Of a stretch of DNA of 64,000 nucleotides, positions 1 through 10,014 are shown in pieces. The stretch covers positions 434,001-498,000 of the forward strand of contig AP026138.1 of NCBI GenBank assembly GCA_030295235.1, in the 5' to 3' direction. A program made the position numbers and the translations under genes. The notes beneath the pieces were generated by a model, which made no database searches, was not told where the DNA came from, and saw only the letters and a program-made list of their open reading frames with translations. How positions within the stretch are numbered: the first letter of the stretch is position 1; each line of letters begins with the position of its first letter. Origin of the DNA: Fistulifera solaris (Eukaryota > Bacillariophyta > Bacillariophyceae > Naviculales > Stauroneidaceae).

Positions 1-86
1 AATTATGACAAAAAAAACAGTAGTGAAAAAAGGCAAGAGTTCCTCATCGCTGACGTGCCTCTAGTGGAACCTCAGCGGACCATTAT

Positions 87-1120
87 TTAAAGACCCGCAG
101 CTTTTTTCAGGTTCTCCATCAAATCATCGACATCGGATTTCGAATTCTTGGTATATCGACCTTCTGTAAAGAAAGGCCCGGCCATATGCTTGGGCTGCGT
201 CTTTCGGTCCAAATAGAATTCTCCACTTTGAATGTTTTCTCGCTTGGTACCGACGAGCCACGCCACACCTTCGGCTCCTTGCCAGGGTTCTCGCAAGGGA
301 TGTAAATACTTTTTCATGTCACCAAACGCTTCGTCGACAGCAGGAGTATCGGACCAACCGGGATGGGCCGTCACCCATTGCACGGCGGGTTCCGTCTCCG
401 TCAAGCGTTCGGCCAAGAGCACTTGGGCCCGTTTCGCGTACGCGTACACATTGACGCCGTTGTACTTCTCACCGGGGGCACTGGTGAGAACCTTCCACGA
501 TGGTAATTTGAAATTGTACATGCCACCGGATGTCACAAAGATGCAGCGTCCTTGGGCTGCTTTCAGCTGCGGTAATAACAATTGACTCAACAAGTAGCTT
601 CCTCCCAACAAGTGACTCGCAAAGGTTGCTTCATTGCCTTCACTGGTGTCGTTTCGTTCATTCAACAACACCCCCGCGTTACAAACCAAAGCATCGACTT
701 TTGTTTCTTGTTGTTGCAATTGTTGAACCGCGTCTCGAACTTGTTGAAGCTCGGCGACATCGACCAATACAATGTTCAAACGATCGCGCAAGGATGACGA
801 TGACGACGAGTCGTACGTTTCAATCTGTTTGATCATTTCGTCCTTGGCGGTAGCCGCACGTTCCTGACTCCGACACAACATGTAAACTTTGGCTCCTTTG
901 GCGGCCGCGTAGGTCGCAATTTCTTTCCGAGACCAGAATTGGCACCTGTCACGACCACGACTTTTTGCCGTAAATCTGTATTATCGGCATCAGCGTGTCC
1001 GGACGGAATGGCCGCGGCTTTCTGCACGGGGTCTTGGTATTCCTGAATGTGTCGCAAATAGCCCGTTCTATTGAGAAGTGGAAGAATGAGAAGGCAGTGC
1101 AATAAGACACGTCGATACAT
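87..1120 (-). CDS. DHRS12-like short-chain dehydrogenase/reductase (one frame break)
   Basis: This is an NAD(P)-dependent short-chain reductase of about 344 residues. The N-terminus is hydrophobic (MYRRVLLHCLLILPLL), suggesting membrane anchoring or secretory entry. The cofactor motif TGANSGLGK follows at about residue 60, then the CNAG motif, then the catalytic YAYAK (Tyr and Lys), and a C-terminal HPGWSDTP segment typical of the DHRS12/retinol-dehydrogenase-like branch. The part up to GLGK lies in one frame and the rest, from EIATYAAAKGAKVYML, in another. One missing A in the run at 924-926 explains this, because adding it gives 345 codons without a stop. The substrate cannot be told from sequence; DHRS12 relatives are poorly characterised. 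It is transcribed divergently from the hemD gene. I am sure of the family, less of the subfamily. Confidence 0.88.
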
Positions 1121-1707
1121 TCATTCGCTGCACGTACTGTGTGAAATGTTTCTTTCCGTAAAGAAAGAATTGCGTGGAAGAGATTGTTTGACCCATATTG
1201 ATGACACAAGAACAAACGACGAAGGAATGAAACAGGAGAAGCAAGTTGAAGATAGAGTTTGACGGTTTTGCAGTGAATGGATTCGAGAGGTTCTGGATCA
1301 AGAACATGAATAAGCACAGAGATGCATTATTTGATGATGATTCATCTCAACAGCAACCTGTTGTACTTTCCGAAGTCGCTGGAACAAAAGGTGTGTGCTC
1401 GCGTTGCGTGTTCTTGTTTTTTTAATCTGCATAACAAACAGGAGTGACTCAGTGAGCTGAGTCACTAGCGGAAGTCAATCGTAATTCCACTTCATCTCGC
1501 ACCGGTACCCGACCCGACGTCCGACGCACGGTCGATCGTTGAAGTCGCGATGGATCCGCGTAAATAGCGAAAAAAACATTTTCAGTTTCATTTTCTCCTT
1601 CACTATCTCCTCTCGCAACATAACGGTGAAGGCGTTCATTGTTTTATAGATTCTCTAATAGACACGTCGTTATTCTTTGGTCCAGTGACAAGCAGAACGC
1701 GCCTACG
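1121..1707. other. Divergent promoter region between the reductase and hemD
   Basis: There is no supportable gene here. It holds the start regions of two divergent genes and the palindromic double bZIP-type site at 1443-1466. The small open frames in it have no family resemblance. Confidence 0.6.
1443..1466. promoter_or_regulatory. 24-bp palindrome with two TGACTCA (AP-1/bZIP-type) sites
   Basis: Arms AGTGACTCAG and CTGAGTCACT are perfect reverse complements around the 4-nt spacer TGAG. Each arm contains a TGACTCA core, the classical bZIP dimer target. It lies between two divergent genes, about 320 bp from one start and 240 bp from the other, so it could serve both. Function is inferred from position and motif only. 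Confidence 0.5.
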
Positions 1708-2598
1708 ATGCATGCTTTGTGCCATACGCTTCTTTGTTTCCTAGGGACATTCCACATTGCCGAGTCGTGGATTTCAACGACAAAATCACATCATCATCAT
1801 CACGCCACACCGTTGTTCAGTAGTTCCCAAGCATCCGAACAGTCCATAGTGGTAGCGGCGACACGGGAGCAGGGAAAGAATGAACAATTAATGAAAGGCA
1901 TACGCGGCATTCATTTGCATCCAGTCGAACTACCGTGCATTGCGCATGCCGACGGACCGGATTTTTCCTCGTTACAAGAAACCTTACAAAACAATCACTG
2001 GGATTATGTGACAATTACATCTCCCGAAGCGGCCCGTGTACTGTCGAGTGCGTGGCAACACTGCACATGGCCAACGCCTCCCGCCGTCGTGGCGGTGGGA
2101 AAAGCCACGGAAGATGCCTTACAAGCCGCCGGCATTGCGGTAGCCTTTTGTCCCTCCAAGGCCACGGCCGAAGTCCTCGTCCAAGAACTGCCTTTACCAT
2201 CGCAACAACAACAACAACCCAAGGTCTTGTATCCGGCCTCGGTGCGTGCGCAAACCACGTTACAAGATGGACTCACGCAACGAGGATTCACGGTCGTCCG
2301 CCTCAATACGTACGACACGGTCACGGCCCATTGGAACGAACACGAAACTGTCCAAGCGGCACAAGTACAGATTGCTTGTTTTGCGAGTCCATCGGCCGTG
2401 AAAGGGTGGTTATTGAATACGGAGAACAACAATGCCGTGTTGGCGGCGTGCATTGGTGAAACCAGTGCCAAAGCCTGTCGCGAACGAGGGTGGGACGAAG
2501 AACACATCTTTTATCCCGAAAAGCCCGGAATGGAAGGTTGGGTGAATGCGGTGGCCGAAGCCGCCGCATCGTTGGCTACGACACAGCCAACGCGATAG
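1708..2598 (+). CDS. hemD: Uroporphyrinogen-III synthase, plastid-targeted
   Basis: It closes hydroxymethylbilane to uroporphyrinogen III in the tetrapyrrole (haem and chlorophyll) pathway. The body matches the two-lobed HemD fold: WDYVTITSPEAARVL and AVGKATEDAL in the first part, VLYPASVRAQTTL linking the lobes, then FASPSAVKGWL and CIGETSAKACRE at the end. The ATG at 1708 was chosen over the in-frame ATG at 1639 because it begins a clean signal peptide ending in ..IAESW. The aromatic residue there fits a diatom plastid presequence, and a His/Ser-rich transit stretch follows. HemD proteins are poorly conserved in sequence, so the call rests on several weak motifs together. The frame is intact. 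Confidence 0.85.
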   Translation: MHALCHTLLCFLGTFHIAESWISTTKSHHHHHATPLFSSSQASEQSIVVAATREQGKNEQLMKGIRGIHLHPVELPCIAHADGPDFSSLQETLQNNHWDYVTITSPEAARVLSSAWQHCTWPTPPAVVAVGKATEDALQAAGIAVAFCPSKATAEVLVQELPLPSQQQQQPKVLYPASVRAQTTLQDGLTQRGFTVVRLNTYDTVTAHWNEHETVQAAQVQIACFASPSAVKGWLLNTENNNAVLAACIGETSAKACRERGWDEEHIFYPEKPGMEGWVNAVAEAAASLATTQPTR

Positions 2599-2736
2599 TT
2601 TCGAGTCGAATCAATAATAATATAATAACCAGCGCTTTTATAGAAAGTCCTGCGAAATTAATCGAATCATTGATTCGGTTTTTCAATGTACAACCTAATC
2701 GTTTAAACGAGCAATTCATGGTCGAATGCGTTTCGA

Positions 2737-4008
2737 CTAGTAATGAGATTCAACATGTTTCAAAAATCGTGATAATTCGTATTGCGCCCATGACGGAGGA
2801 GATATCCCGTTTTTCCGCAATCTTTCGTCCTCGGCTGTTTCTACTTGATGGAAGGAGTATCCCAGATGTCCACCATGTTCCGTTCGAACCATTTTGATGG
2901 GTGCTAATCCACCATGTTCCCGTGTTTTTTCGATGGGCCACACGGCTGGATCAAAGAAGGGATCATCCTTCGCTCCCAGTAATAAGGTTGGGACACAGAT
3001 CTTATCCAGGTAGTGAATACAAGACGTCTGACGATAATAGTCCCAACAATCTTCGAAGCCGTTGACACCTCGATGGAATGCATCGTCAAATTCGGTGACA
3101 GTTTGGGCCGCCATGGTCCGTCGAAAGTCAAACATATCCGTTTCTTCGTCACCGTCACACAAAATTTCCCACATCTTCCGCGTGCGCTTCTTGAGTTGTT
3201 TCAACAGATTGCCGGTGTAAATCACTCGATTGATTCCCGGTCGCGCCAAAAATTCCGCATTGCGATTTTGATCCAAAGGAGGACAGAGCGCAGCTGCTCC
3301 ACGGATATTGTAATCCAGTGCAGCCTGTTCGCCCATTTCACCCAAAGCTTTCAATACAACGTTTGCCCCCATGGAGAATCCCGCTAAATAAACCGGTGAT
3401 GTTGTGTTCTGTTTCGCCATTCGCGCCACGTAGTGATGCAGATCATCCGTAAAGCCCAAATGATAACCACTGAGTTTATTGTTGGGTGTACCCGAACATC
3501 CTCTAAAATTGAGACAAATGGCATGCATACCGATATCATTGAAGGCTTGCGCCATTTCCTGAGTATTCATGGACTCGGAATTGGATTCCAGTCCGTGGAA
3601 GATCAATACGGTGGGTGCGTCGGAACGGCTCACCCAGCGACTATCGACATGAAACCAATCACCGTCCGGTGTCTCGATGCGCTCTCGGTGATGCCAAAAC
3701 TGTGTCGATGCTTTGGGTCGTTGGACTTTGTCCACAATGGCGGCAGCGATGTGCTGCGCCGCTTCGAAATCGCCCGGGGGGAGATAGGCACAAGTCTCTT
3801 TGAGTAGGAAGCCTCCAATGGTCTGCACATGTTGATTTTTCAGCCAGGGTCGGAATTCGCTCGATTGGAAGGAATTGGCGATCGTCGCTGCTCGCTTTTG
3901 CAGGGAAAAATTTTGGGTTTGGCTACTGCTACTCAAAGCGTTTCCTGGAGGGAGACTCACGAGAGAGCAGAGAAGAATAAAACGAAGTCGAAGGCACCGT
4001 CTACCCAT
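2737..4008 (-). CDS. Alpha/beta hydrolase of the ABHD1/3-YheT (EMB8) type
   Basis: The 423-residue protein begins with a signal-like stretch ending PPGNALSS. The family start FRPWLKNQHVQTI is at about residue 53, the oxyanion region LIFHGLESNSESMN at about 135, and the nucleophile elbow GFSMGAN places Ser at about 212. An acid segment GAKDDPFFDP lies near 350 and a catalytic-His segment EHGGHLGY near 390. These mark a serine hydrolase or acyltransferase of the YheT/ABHD1-3 group, whose plant EMB8 members are membrane- or plastid-associated. The substrate is unknown, probably an esterified lipid by analogy with the family. The frame is uninterrupted and the length is normal for the family. Confidence 0.9.
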   Translation of the reverse strand: MGRRCLRLRFILLCSLVSLPPGNALSSSSQTQNFSLQKRAATIANSFQSSEFRPWLKNQHVQTIGGFLLKETCAYLPPGDFEAAQHIAAAIVDKVQRPKASTQFWHHRERIETPDGDWFHVDSRWVSRSDAPTVLIFHGLESNSESMNTQEMAQAFNDIGMHAICLNFRGCSGTPNNKLSGYHLGFTDDLHHYVARMAKQNTTSPVYLAGFSMGANVVLKALGEMGEQAALDYNIRGAAALCPPLDQNRNAEFLARPGINRVIYTGNLLKQLKKRTRKMWEILCDGDEETDMFDFRRTMAAQTVTEFDDAFHRGVNGFEDCWDYYRQTSCIHYLDKICVPTLLLGAKDDPFFDPAVWPIEKTREHGGLAPIKMVRTEHGGHLGYSFHQVETAEDERLRKNGISPPSWAQYELSRFLKHVESHY

Positions 4009-4659
4009 ACTCTCTTGTGTGTCTTTATTAGCCTTGTTCGGTTGTTGTTTGAATCCTTCTGCTCTCTCTAGTAGAGAGTTCTACGCGCAACCAGTAAAGG
4101 GGTATAACATTGAGGCGAACCTCTCTTCGAAGAATTTTGTTGTGAGCTGTTGCAATTTTCAAAAAAAAAAAATAATGGTCGTCGTCATCGGCAAAATCCA
4201 AAAGCGGACCCAGTATAAGGTTAGAAGTATCTAGTAGTGCGGCGTGCGGCTAAGTTTTCCTTTTAAAACCTCTAGGTCTACTAGTGAAACAAAAATTAAG
4301 AACTCGAACGACTCGAACGACTTAACAATTCAAAGCTAGGAACGCACTATCAGCTACCAATCTCATTAAGCCTGCCGAGGAACTAGGAGGTATAGCAATT
4401 TAACAACACTCGGTTTTCTTCAAAGTGGTGTTTTTTAAAACTAATTGGGCAAACCATCGCCGAATTGATCTAACTTCGGCTAAGGACTGAACTGAGATGC
4501 AGAGTTAATCTGTATTAATGCATAATCTAGTTTACATGGCTAATATAATATAGAGATATAACTCACTTCAAGGTAGCTTGTGGAAGGCGGCGCGACTCCT
4601 CTATCCATTTCTGATAGTTTCCCCTTCCCCAAAAGCGTCAAGAATGAATAGCAAACACC
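4009..4659. other. Intergenic, no gene seen
   Basis: This holds the promoter of the hydrolase at its left edge and the 3' flank of the next minus-strand gene. I see only a short direct repeat (CTCGAACGA twice, near 4303-4322) and A/T-rich sequence. Confidence 0.5.
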
Positions 4660-5136
4660 TCAAAAACTCATACTTCGAGGTCTCGTTTCGGCAGGATCCA
4701 CATCCATAGCATCCGTCTCGGAACTCAAAAACCCTTCCAATTTGCTCCCCGATAATTGTTTTCGTAAATGAATCCGACGATGTCCTTCCCCTCCGGTCCA
4801 CGGTAAAGTCGAAGCATCGCCTCCTACTAAAGATCCCATCGTACTCGTAAATGTCGTGGGTATTTTCCTGGGTGCAATATAATCATTGGGTCGTATTTTC
4901 TTTTGCAACGACGAGTTGGTCGTCGTCTCGGTGCTACAACTGTACAAATCGTCCGATTCGGTGCGTGTTCGTTTGCTGTCGACGAACGAAAAGAGTGGAT
5001 TGTGCGGAGGAGCTGTCGGTGTTATCATAAATTGGGCTGGAAACGTCATGTTACTGTTCACCGCAGCTGCGGATGTGGCCGGTGTAACCGCGAAGGGACG
5101 TTTCTCCTGTTCGTTCGATGTCATGGAGAGCAGCAT
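4660..5136 (-). CDS. Unknown Ser/Thr-rich protein, 158 residues
   Basis: I do not recognise this gene. It is a low-complexity protein rich in Ser, Thr and Pro, with a basic central stretch (RRIHLRKQLSG), an acidic segment (ETDAMDVDPAE) and the C-terminal end RPRSMSF, which looks like a basophilic kinase site. There is no signal peptide or membrane segment. The start could be the first Met or MTSNEQ four codons later (5124). Codon composition and a long open frame with no better frame on the other strand support it, but there is no family evidence. It is divergent from the gene at 5835. Confidence 0.45.
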   Translation of the reverse strand: MLLSMTSNEQEKRPFAVTPATSAAAVNSNMTFPAQFMITPTAPPHNPLFSFVDSKRTRTESDDLYSCSTETTTNSSLQKKIRPNDYIAPRKIPTTFTSTMGSLVGGDASTLPWTGGEGHRRIHLRKQLSGSKLEGFLSSETDAMDVDPAETRPRSMSF

Positions 5137-5834
5137 GAAGACTTTGTTCTTCCTTGCTAGCGCGTAACAAACTTGTACCGATCGCTAGATGAGCGGGGAT
5201 ACTAGAGATTGAAAGATGTCTTCAATCGATTCGAATAGAAATTGTTGCGTCCCTATGTTCAGGTAGGCGCGGCTGTTTGTGTGTCATGTTGAAACATACT
5301 CCGCCTCACTTCCGGACTATCCCTTATTTCACCGCGGCAATATTTCGAGATCTCGAAAATCTGGAAAACGAAAGGTCCACTCTACATTCTATCCCTATAC
5401 CGACTTTTCTAGAGTACATTCTTGTATTGACGGTCCGGTGATAGCGAAGTGTAAAGGCATCTGACCAGTATCTGGTCACGGAGTACACGGAAACCTACAT
5501 AAGGCTACTACGTAATACATAGAGAAGAATGCTGACGTCACAAGAAGAGCATGTCTGCATTCTGCATTGGTTTAACCTTAAACTTTAGTAGATCAAGAAC
5601 GGAAAATAGGGCATTGAGCATCGCGTCTTTTGCATTGCCTTGCGGTCTTTTGCTCTGCTCTGTTTCATTGCCTTTTATTGTTGTTAATTACTATCTTCTT
5701 GCCTCTCACAACAAGTAGTTTTTCTTTGTTTTCTGCTTGCTATCCGTTGAAACTCGCCTAGTAGGTCATTGCGGGCGTCAACGAAAGAAAATGAATTGAT
5801 TTATCGGAAGACTGTCACTACTTCTCCCCGTAGA
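5137..5834. other. Divergent intergenic region with a CRE palindrome
   Basis: No gene is supported. The region separates two divergent starts and contains TGACGTCA at 5533-5540. A pyrimidine-rich tract (TTGCCTT.. TTGCTCTGC..) runs at 5625-5720. Confidence 0.5.
5533..5540. promoter_or_regulatory. TGACGTCA cAMP-response-element palindrome
   Basis: This is a perfect 8-bp CRE core. In Phaeodactylum, TGACGT/ACGTCA motifs mediate CO2/cAMP-responsive transcription, so the site is a plausible bZIP target. It lies about 295 bp upstream of the ATG at 5835. Activity is inferred. Confidence 0.4.
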
Positions 5835-7265
5835 ATGAAGCTTGCTCGCACATTGATTCTTTCTCTCATACATTCGGGGGCATTGCGAGAAGAAAATTTT
5901 TCGAAGCGGAGATCGATTCATCATGTGATTTCTTCTGAAAAAGACAGTCTCGAAGATGATAACTACTTCTTCGGAGCGATCTCGGACGCCGAGGCGTTGT
6001 TGGCCTGCCACGCGTTTTTGAGGCGTAAGAAGCGTCTCGAATGGACGGGAGCGGCGGAACGCCGACGACGACAGGAGCAAGCCATTGCTGCGGCAGACGA
6101 AGGACCCTTGTCCGGTCTTCGACCAGCGGGGTTTTTCTGGGAGGATCGTTCGCAGCTGCCTCATGTGGGCCTTTCGGATGATTCATATCGAGAACAGGAC
6201 AATAATATTGAAAGAAGCAGTGATTTGGAGAAGGAAAAGAAAAGTACTACAATATCCTCGGTGGGTGATTGGGCGCTCGTGGAGGAGGAAGATGAGCTGG
6301 AAGAGCCACTATCTACTTGGGAAAGCTTGATTGCCCCGGATAAAACGAGTCGTTTTTCACTTCCCATTGACGAAGAGGACGAAGAGACAAGCTTTGTCGT
6401 GGATGATTTTTCCGCCATAGATTACGTGCCATCGGTTTCACACACACGTCGTTCACAGGCGGCATTGCGCCGGTGGTCAGATCCTGCTTGGAAAGAAAAG
6501 TGGTGGAATCGCCGGTGGGGCGATAAGAAACCTAACCTACCCTCAGAGAAGCAGAAACTCAACAATTCTCGTCAAAGACGAACCGAAATGAGAGTCAGAA
6601 AACTGAATCCCGAGGAACTCTTGGCTAGTCCTGAAATGGCAGAACTATCACCGGACGAAATTGCCGAAGCTATACGGACGTACCGACTGGCCAAGCTGAA
6701 GCGATCAAGGTCGCGACGAAAATTTCTGGATCAACGAAATGATAATGTGACTAAGGATTATGCAAAATCTTCTGAAGATGATAGTTCCTCACCTATACCA
6801 AGGGACTATTTCGCACAATCTGATGAAAACCAGCTGCGAGAAATTCAGCGAATACGGTCGGAACGCGCTAAAGAAATATATAGAAAACGCTTGGAGAATG
6901 ATTCGTATGCCCGTACGAATGGCGTTAAACGAAGGAGTAGAACATTTGAGTTGGTTTCTCCGGACGAATCTCTTCCAGTGGCAACCACTCCAAAAGAAGC
7001 CCTCAGCAAAATCAACGCATCCCTGGACGCCTATCGCTATCCGTCAATTCACGATGTTGAACTCCTTTTATCTTCCAGTCGACTGGCGAAACGAAAAGAA
7101 ACGCTTATACGTATTCTCAAGGACTGCTTCGGCTTACGGGGGAAATGCGTTCCGTCCATAAAAGCGGGAAATGAAAGTACGATGCTTTTTGTTACTGATT
7201 GTCCTATCGACGTGCTGGGGGCGTTTGTGCTACAAAATTTGGAAGATAATCATAGTCAAAGGTAA
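5835..7265 (+). CDS. Unknown charged protein, about 476 residues
   Basis: I do not recognise a family. The ATG at 5835 starts a short hydrophobic stretch (MKLARTLILSLIHSGAL) that could be a signal or targeting peptide; an upstream in-frame start at 5769 would hide it. The rest is hydrophilic. It has Arg-rich helices (FLRRKKRLEWTGAAERRRRQ), acidic Glu/Asp patches, a conserved-looking block ELLASPEMAELSPDEIAEAI near the middle and a C-terminal helical block with VELLLSSSRLAKRKETLI. The pattern suggests a targeted protein with long disordered linkers. The reading frame is intact over about 1.4 kb, which supports it being real. Confidence 0.65.
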   Translation: MKLARTLILSLIHSGALREENFSKRRSIHHVISSEKDSLEDDNYFFGAISDAEALLACHAFLRRKKRLEWTGAAERRRRQEQAIAAADEGPLSGLRPAGFFWEDRSQLPHVGLSDDSYREQDNNIERSSDLEKEKKSTTISSVGDWALVEEEDELEEPLSTWESLIAPDKTSRFSLPIDEEDEETSFVVDDFSAIDYVPSVSHTRRSQAALRRWSDPAWKEKWWNRRWGDKKPNLPSEKQKLNNSRQRRTEMRVRKLNPEELLASPEMAELSPDEIAEAIRTYRLAKLKRSRSRRKFLDQRNDNVTKDYAKSSEDDSSSPIPRDYFAQSDENQLREIQRIRSERAKEIYRKRLENDSYARTNGVKRRSRTFELVSPDESLPVATTPKEALSKINASLDAYRYPSIHDVELLLSSSRLAKRKETLIRILKDCFGLRGKCVPSIKAGNESTMLFVTDCPIDVLGAFVLQNLEDNHSQR

Positions 7266-7389
7266 CATGTGTCCTGGCAAGATATTCATTTCGAGCAAAT
7301 CGCCATGCTCTTCAACATAAATGCTAATCATGACTTGCATAATGCACAAACTTATTACGCAACTTATTATACAACTTATTATTACTGGT

Positions 7390-8286
7390 CTAAGCTGCTG
7401 CACTAGCCACAAGGAGTACCTGTCGCTGTTGTTGAATTTCGGCTGTTTTCTTTATTTTGTAGTCCATAACTTTCTCCCATTTGCTGCGAGCGGTCTTGTA
7501 AAGATCCATAGCAGCCATCGCATCTTCGTATGGACTATGTGGAGCTCCAGGGACTTGTATCTCTCGTGATAGCTTTTCGCTGGCCAAGTCTCGTAATCGA
7601 CGAGGCCACAAAACACCATCGTCAAAGCGAGTTTTCATGAATGGTTCATATTTAGCCGTGTCGCGGGTAGCCTGCCAGTCGTGACGGATACCGAGGGCGT
7701 GTAGATCATTCTTCAGAGCATGACCCACGAGAATTTTACCCTCCAAGTGATCTAGAACGAGTTTTCGACAGCTCTCCAAATCAATAGCATCATGATGCGT
7801 ATAATCATTGGCAGTAATCCCCGATACAAAGGTACGATAGTCCGTTATTTCTCGGTCGGGTTTCACGTATCGGTCGAATACAATATTTCCATCCCAATCC
7901 ACGATTGTGACCCTGGCCACAGCCGACTGGATACCATTTTCTCCCACACCCACCATTTCACAATCCAACGCCACGTAGCGCGACTTCTCTTCCTGAGGTA
8001 TCTCAGGGTGTCCTTTCGATTCTCGTTTCTGCCTTTCAAAGAACACGACGAAGCCTGCGAACGGCCACCTGACGACCCACTGCTATCCGATTCAATTGAC
8101 AAATCGCCGCTCGAGTTCTTGCGAGGACGACGATTGCGATTGCGTTTTCTAGCAGGACTACGCTTCTGATTCGTCACAATCTGAAAAGAATTCGTGTCAG
8201 ATGTTGTCATTTTCTTCAAAAGATAGCGAAAGGGTGTGGAATGTCGTCTTGTGTCGTACCTCGTTCTCTTCTTGGGGGGCGGCCAT
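7390..8286 (-). CDS. REXO4-like DEDDh 3'-5' exoribonuclease (one frame break, one intron)
   Basis: This belongs to the REXO4/Rex4 RNA-exonuclease family, which acts in nucleolar rRNA maturation. Exo I motif VALDCEMVGVG, Exo II with GHALKNDLHALGI and Exo III HSPYEDAMAAMDL give the acidic residues and the His of a DEDDh enzyme. The proposed first exon (8286-8260, MAAPQEENE) joins across a 79-nt GTACGA..TTTCAG intron (8181-8259) to a Lys/Arg/Ser-rich, nuclear-type N-terminus. The join to the catalytic domain needs one extra T in the run at 8038-8040 and then reads SFERQKRES. The whole totals 273 codons. A start inside the intron (MKKMTTSD) is an alternative. The family call is strong; the N-terminus is inferred. 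Confidence 0.88.
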
Positions 8287-9153
8287 GGCTAAATGTATTT
8301 GAAGTAAGTTCTATTTGTTGTTATCGATTGCTTACTGAGAGATTTGTGAGCTTTGGATTATGAGCTGATGCAAAAGAATAATTGGAAATGACTGTCTTTT
8401 GTTGGCTGGCAGATTGGTTGGTGATGATGTGTAGGGACTGATGTCGGCCGACTGATCTCATGGAATTCTGATGTCACACAAAAGATCGAAAGATACCACC
8501 TACAATCAATCCTATAGTAAGGAGGTGCAACGGAGCGGTCTTTTCAGTCCCGGTCTCGATCGGAAGTACAAGAACGGAGAAATGAGAAGCCGGAGGAAGG
8601 TTTCGCCTGTCCAAGAGTACTTATTCGAGTACCGAGCGGTAGATCTACCTTATAAGCAAAATGTCGAATAAGAATAGCGAATGTATTCTATGGAACACGC
8701 AACACGTGGCTTCGGAAATCCGTCAATGTGAGTCAGTGCAACAGCTGGGACTTCAAACGTGGCACTCATGGTGTTACCGTTACGACACGGCTACGTATTC
8801 GTAAAACAAGTATGCATATATCGTATACCGAACGACACATTTCACTTTTTTTGCTTAGTTCTCTGATGGTCATTTACAACCACACTAGTTTGATGTGTAC
8901 TAAGGCATTCTCAAAACTTGTGGCCTTTTGAAAGTCATTTCAAAGTTGCTCACGGGAATTGTTTAGTCGGTCTAGAAGCCTCGACTATAGCGTATTAAGT
9001 ACCTTCGTATCTTGGCAAGTCTCCGACGGGCCGACCGGTCATCGCCGTGTCGATGCTAAAAAACGATGAAGAACTGCACCTCATTCTAACTCCATCTCGA
9101 AGAAACATATCAAGCCTGTACCCATTCAACAACAATAATACAACACCGCCAAG
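8287..9153. other. Intergenic, no gene seen
   Basis: This region lies between two divergently transcribed genes. Short open frames at 8471-8671 and 8728-8931 show no domain, signal or composition that would support them. No repeat or RNA gene was recognised. Confidence 0.5.
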
Positions 9154-10014
9154 ATGGATTTTATGTTCTTTGTAAACAAAAACAAGGAGAAGGAGGCAGT
9201 CAAAGCCAAGGAGCGCGAGGAGAAGGCCAAGCTCAAAGATGTCTCTATCACAGAAACGGCCGAAACGAATGTCCGTAAAGAGCAGTGGAACCGTGAATTA
9301 GGTGCCAAGGCGACCGTCCGTGATACTATCGCGAACCTGAAAGACGTCCAGATCACCGAAACGGCCGAAACCAACGTCCGTAAGGAGCAGTGGAACCGTG
9401 AATTGGATTCCAAGGCAACCGTGCGCGACACCATTGCCAATCTCAAGGACGTTCAGATTACCGAAACGGCCGAAACAAATGTTCGCAAGGAACAATGGAC
9501 CCGAGAGTTGGATGCCAAGGCTCTCGCTCGTGATACTAAGGCCAACCTCAAGGACGTTCAGATCACCGAAACTGCCGAATTGGAAATCAGAAAGCAGCAA
9601 CACGAACAAGTAAGTCTTGCGCGTCGTATCCAAGCAAACGACAAGTGCAGTCTCTGTTGAAGACGAATCCGAAAATGATTTCTTCTTTGTGATGTAAGAT
9701 TTACTAACTCTAACTCTTGCTCTCCCTTTTTCTTTTGACGACTTTCAGGCCAAGAACTGGGTGGCCACAGGACGAGACACCAAGGCGAACCTCAAGGACG
9801 TCAACATGGCGACGGCCGTCATCGAAACCGAAATCCGCAAGGAACAGCACGAACGAGTAAGTTGCATGATGTTTTATAATGTAAAAACGTTTTCGTGAAG
9901 ATTTCTGACCGTTATTCTGTTTTCTTCTCTTTAGGAAAAAGCTGCGAAGCAAGTCGCCAGAGAAACCATCAAAAGAACGAGGATATCAACATGGCGAAGG
10001 CTGTATTCGGCTAA
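9154..10014 (+). CDS. Five-repeat coiled-coil protein of 35-residue units (two introns, one frame break)
   Basis: I do not know a named family. The protein of about 214 residues is built of near-identical 35-residue units with the core DVQITETAETNVRKEQ followed by W.REL.AKA.VRDT.ANLK. Thirty-five is exactly five heptads, so a continuous helical rod is likely. Introns are at 9610-9748 and 9857-9934, both phase 0, and the middle exon (9749-9856) encodes exactly one 36-residue unit. Exon 3 breaks frame at the A run 9971-9974. Adding one A gives the clean ending NEDINMAKAVFG and a stop at 10014. Failure to splice intron 1 would add a short tail ending DKCSLC. No signal peptide or membrane segment is seen. 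A cytoskeletal or scaffold role is only a guess. Confidence 0.8.
9238..9590 (+). repeat. 105-nt coding tandem repeat
   Basis: Three to four copies of a 105-nt unit lie inside exon 1 of the coiled-coil gene. They keep phase, and the nucleotide identity is high but with many third-position differences, so the protein rather than the DNA is conserved. Two more diverged copies are in the following exons. Confidence 0.8.

Noticed and set aside
8471-8671. 66-residue plus-strand frame in an intergenic gap
   Set aside because: Basic low-complexity reading without signal, domain or intron support.
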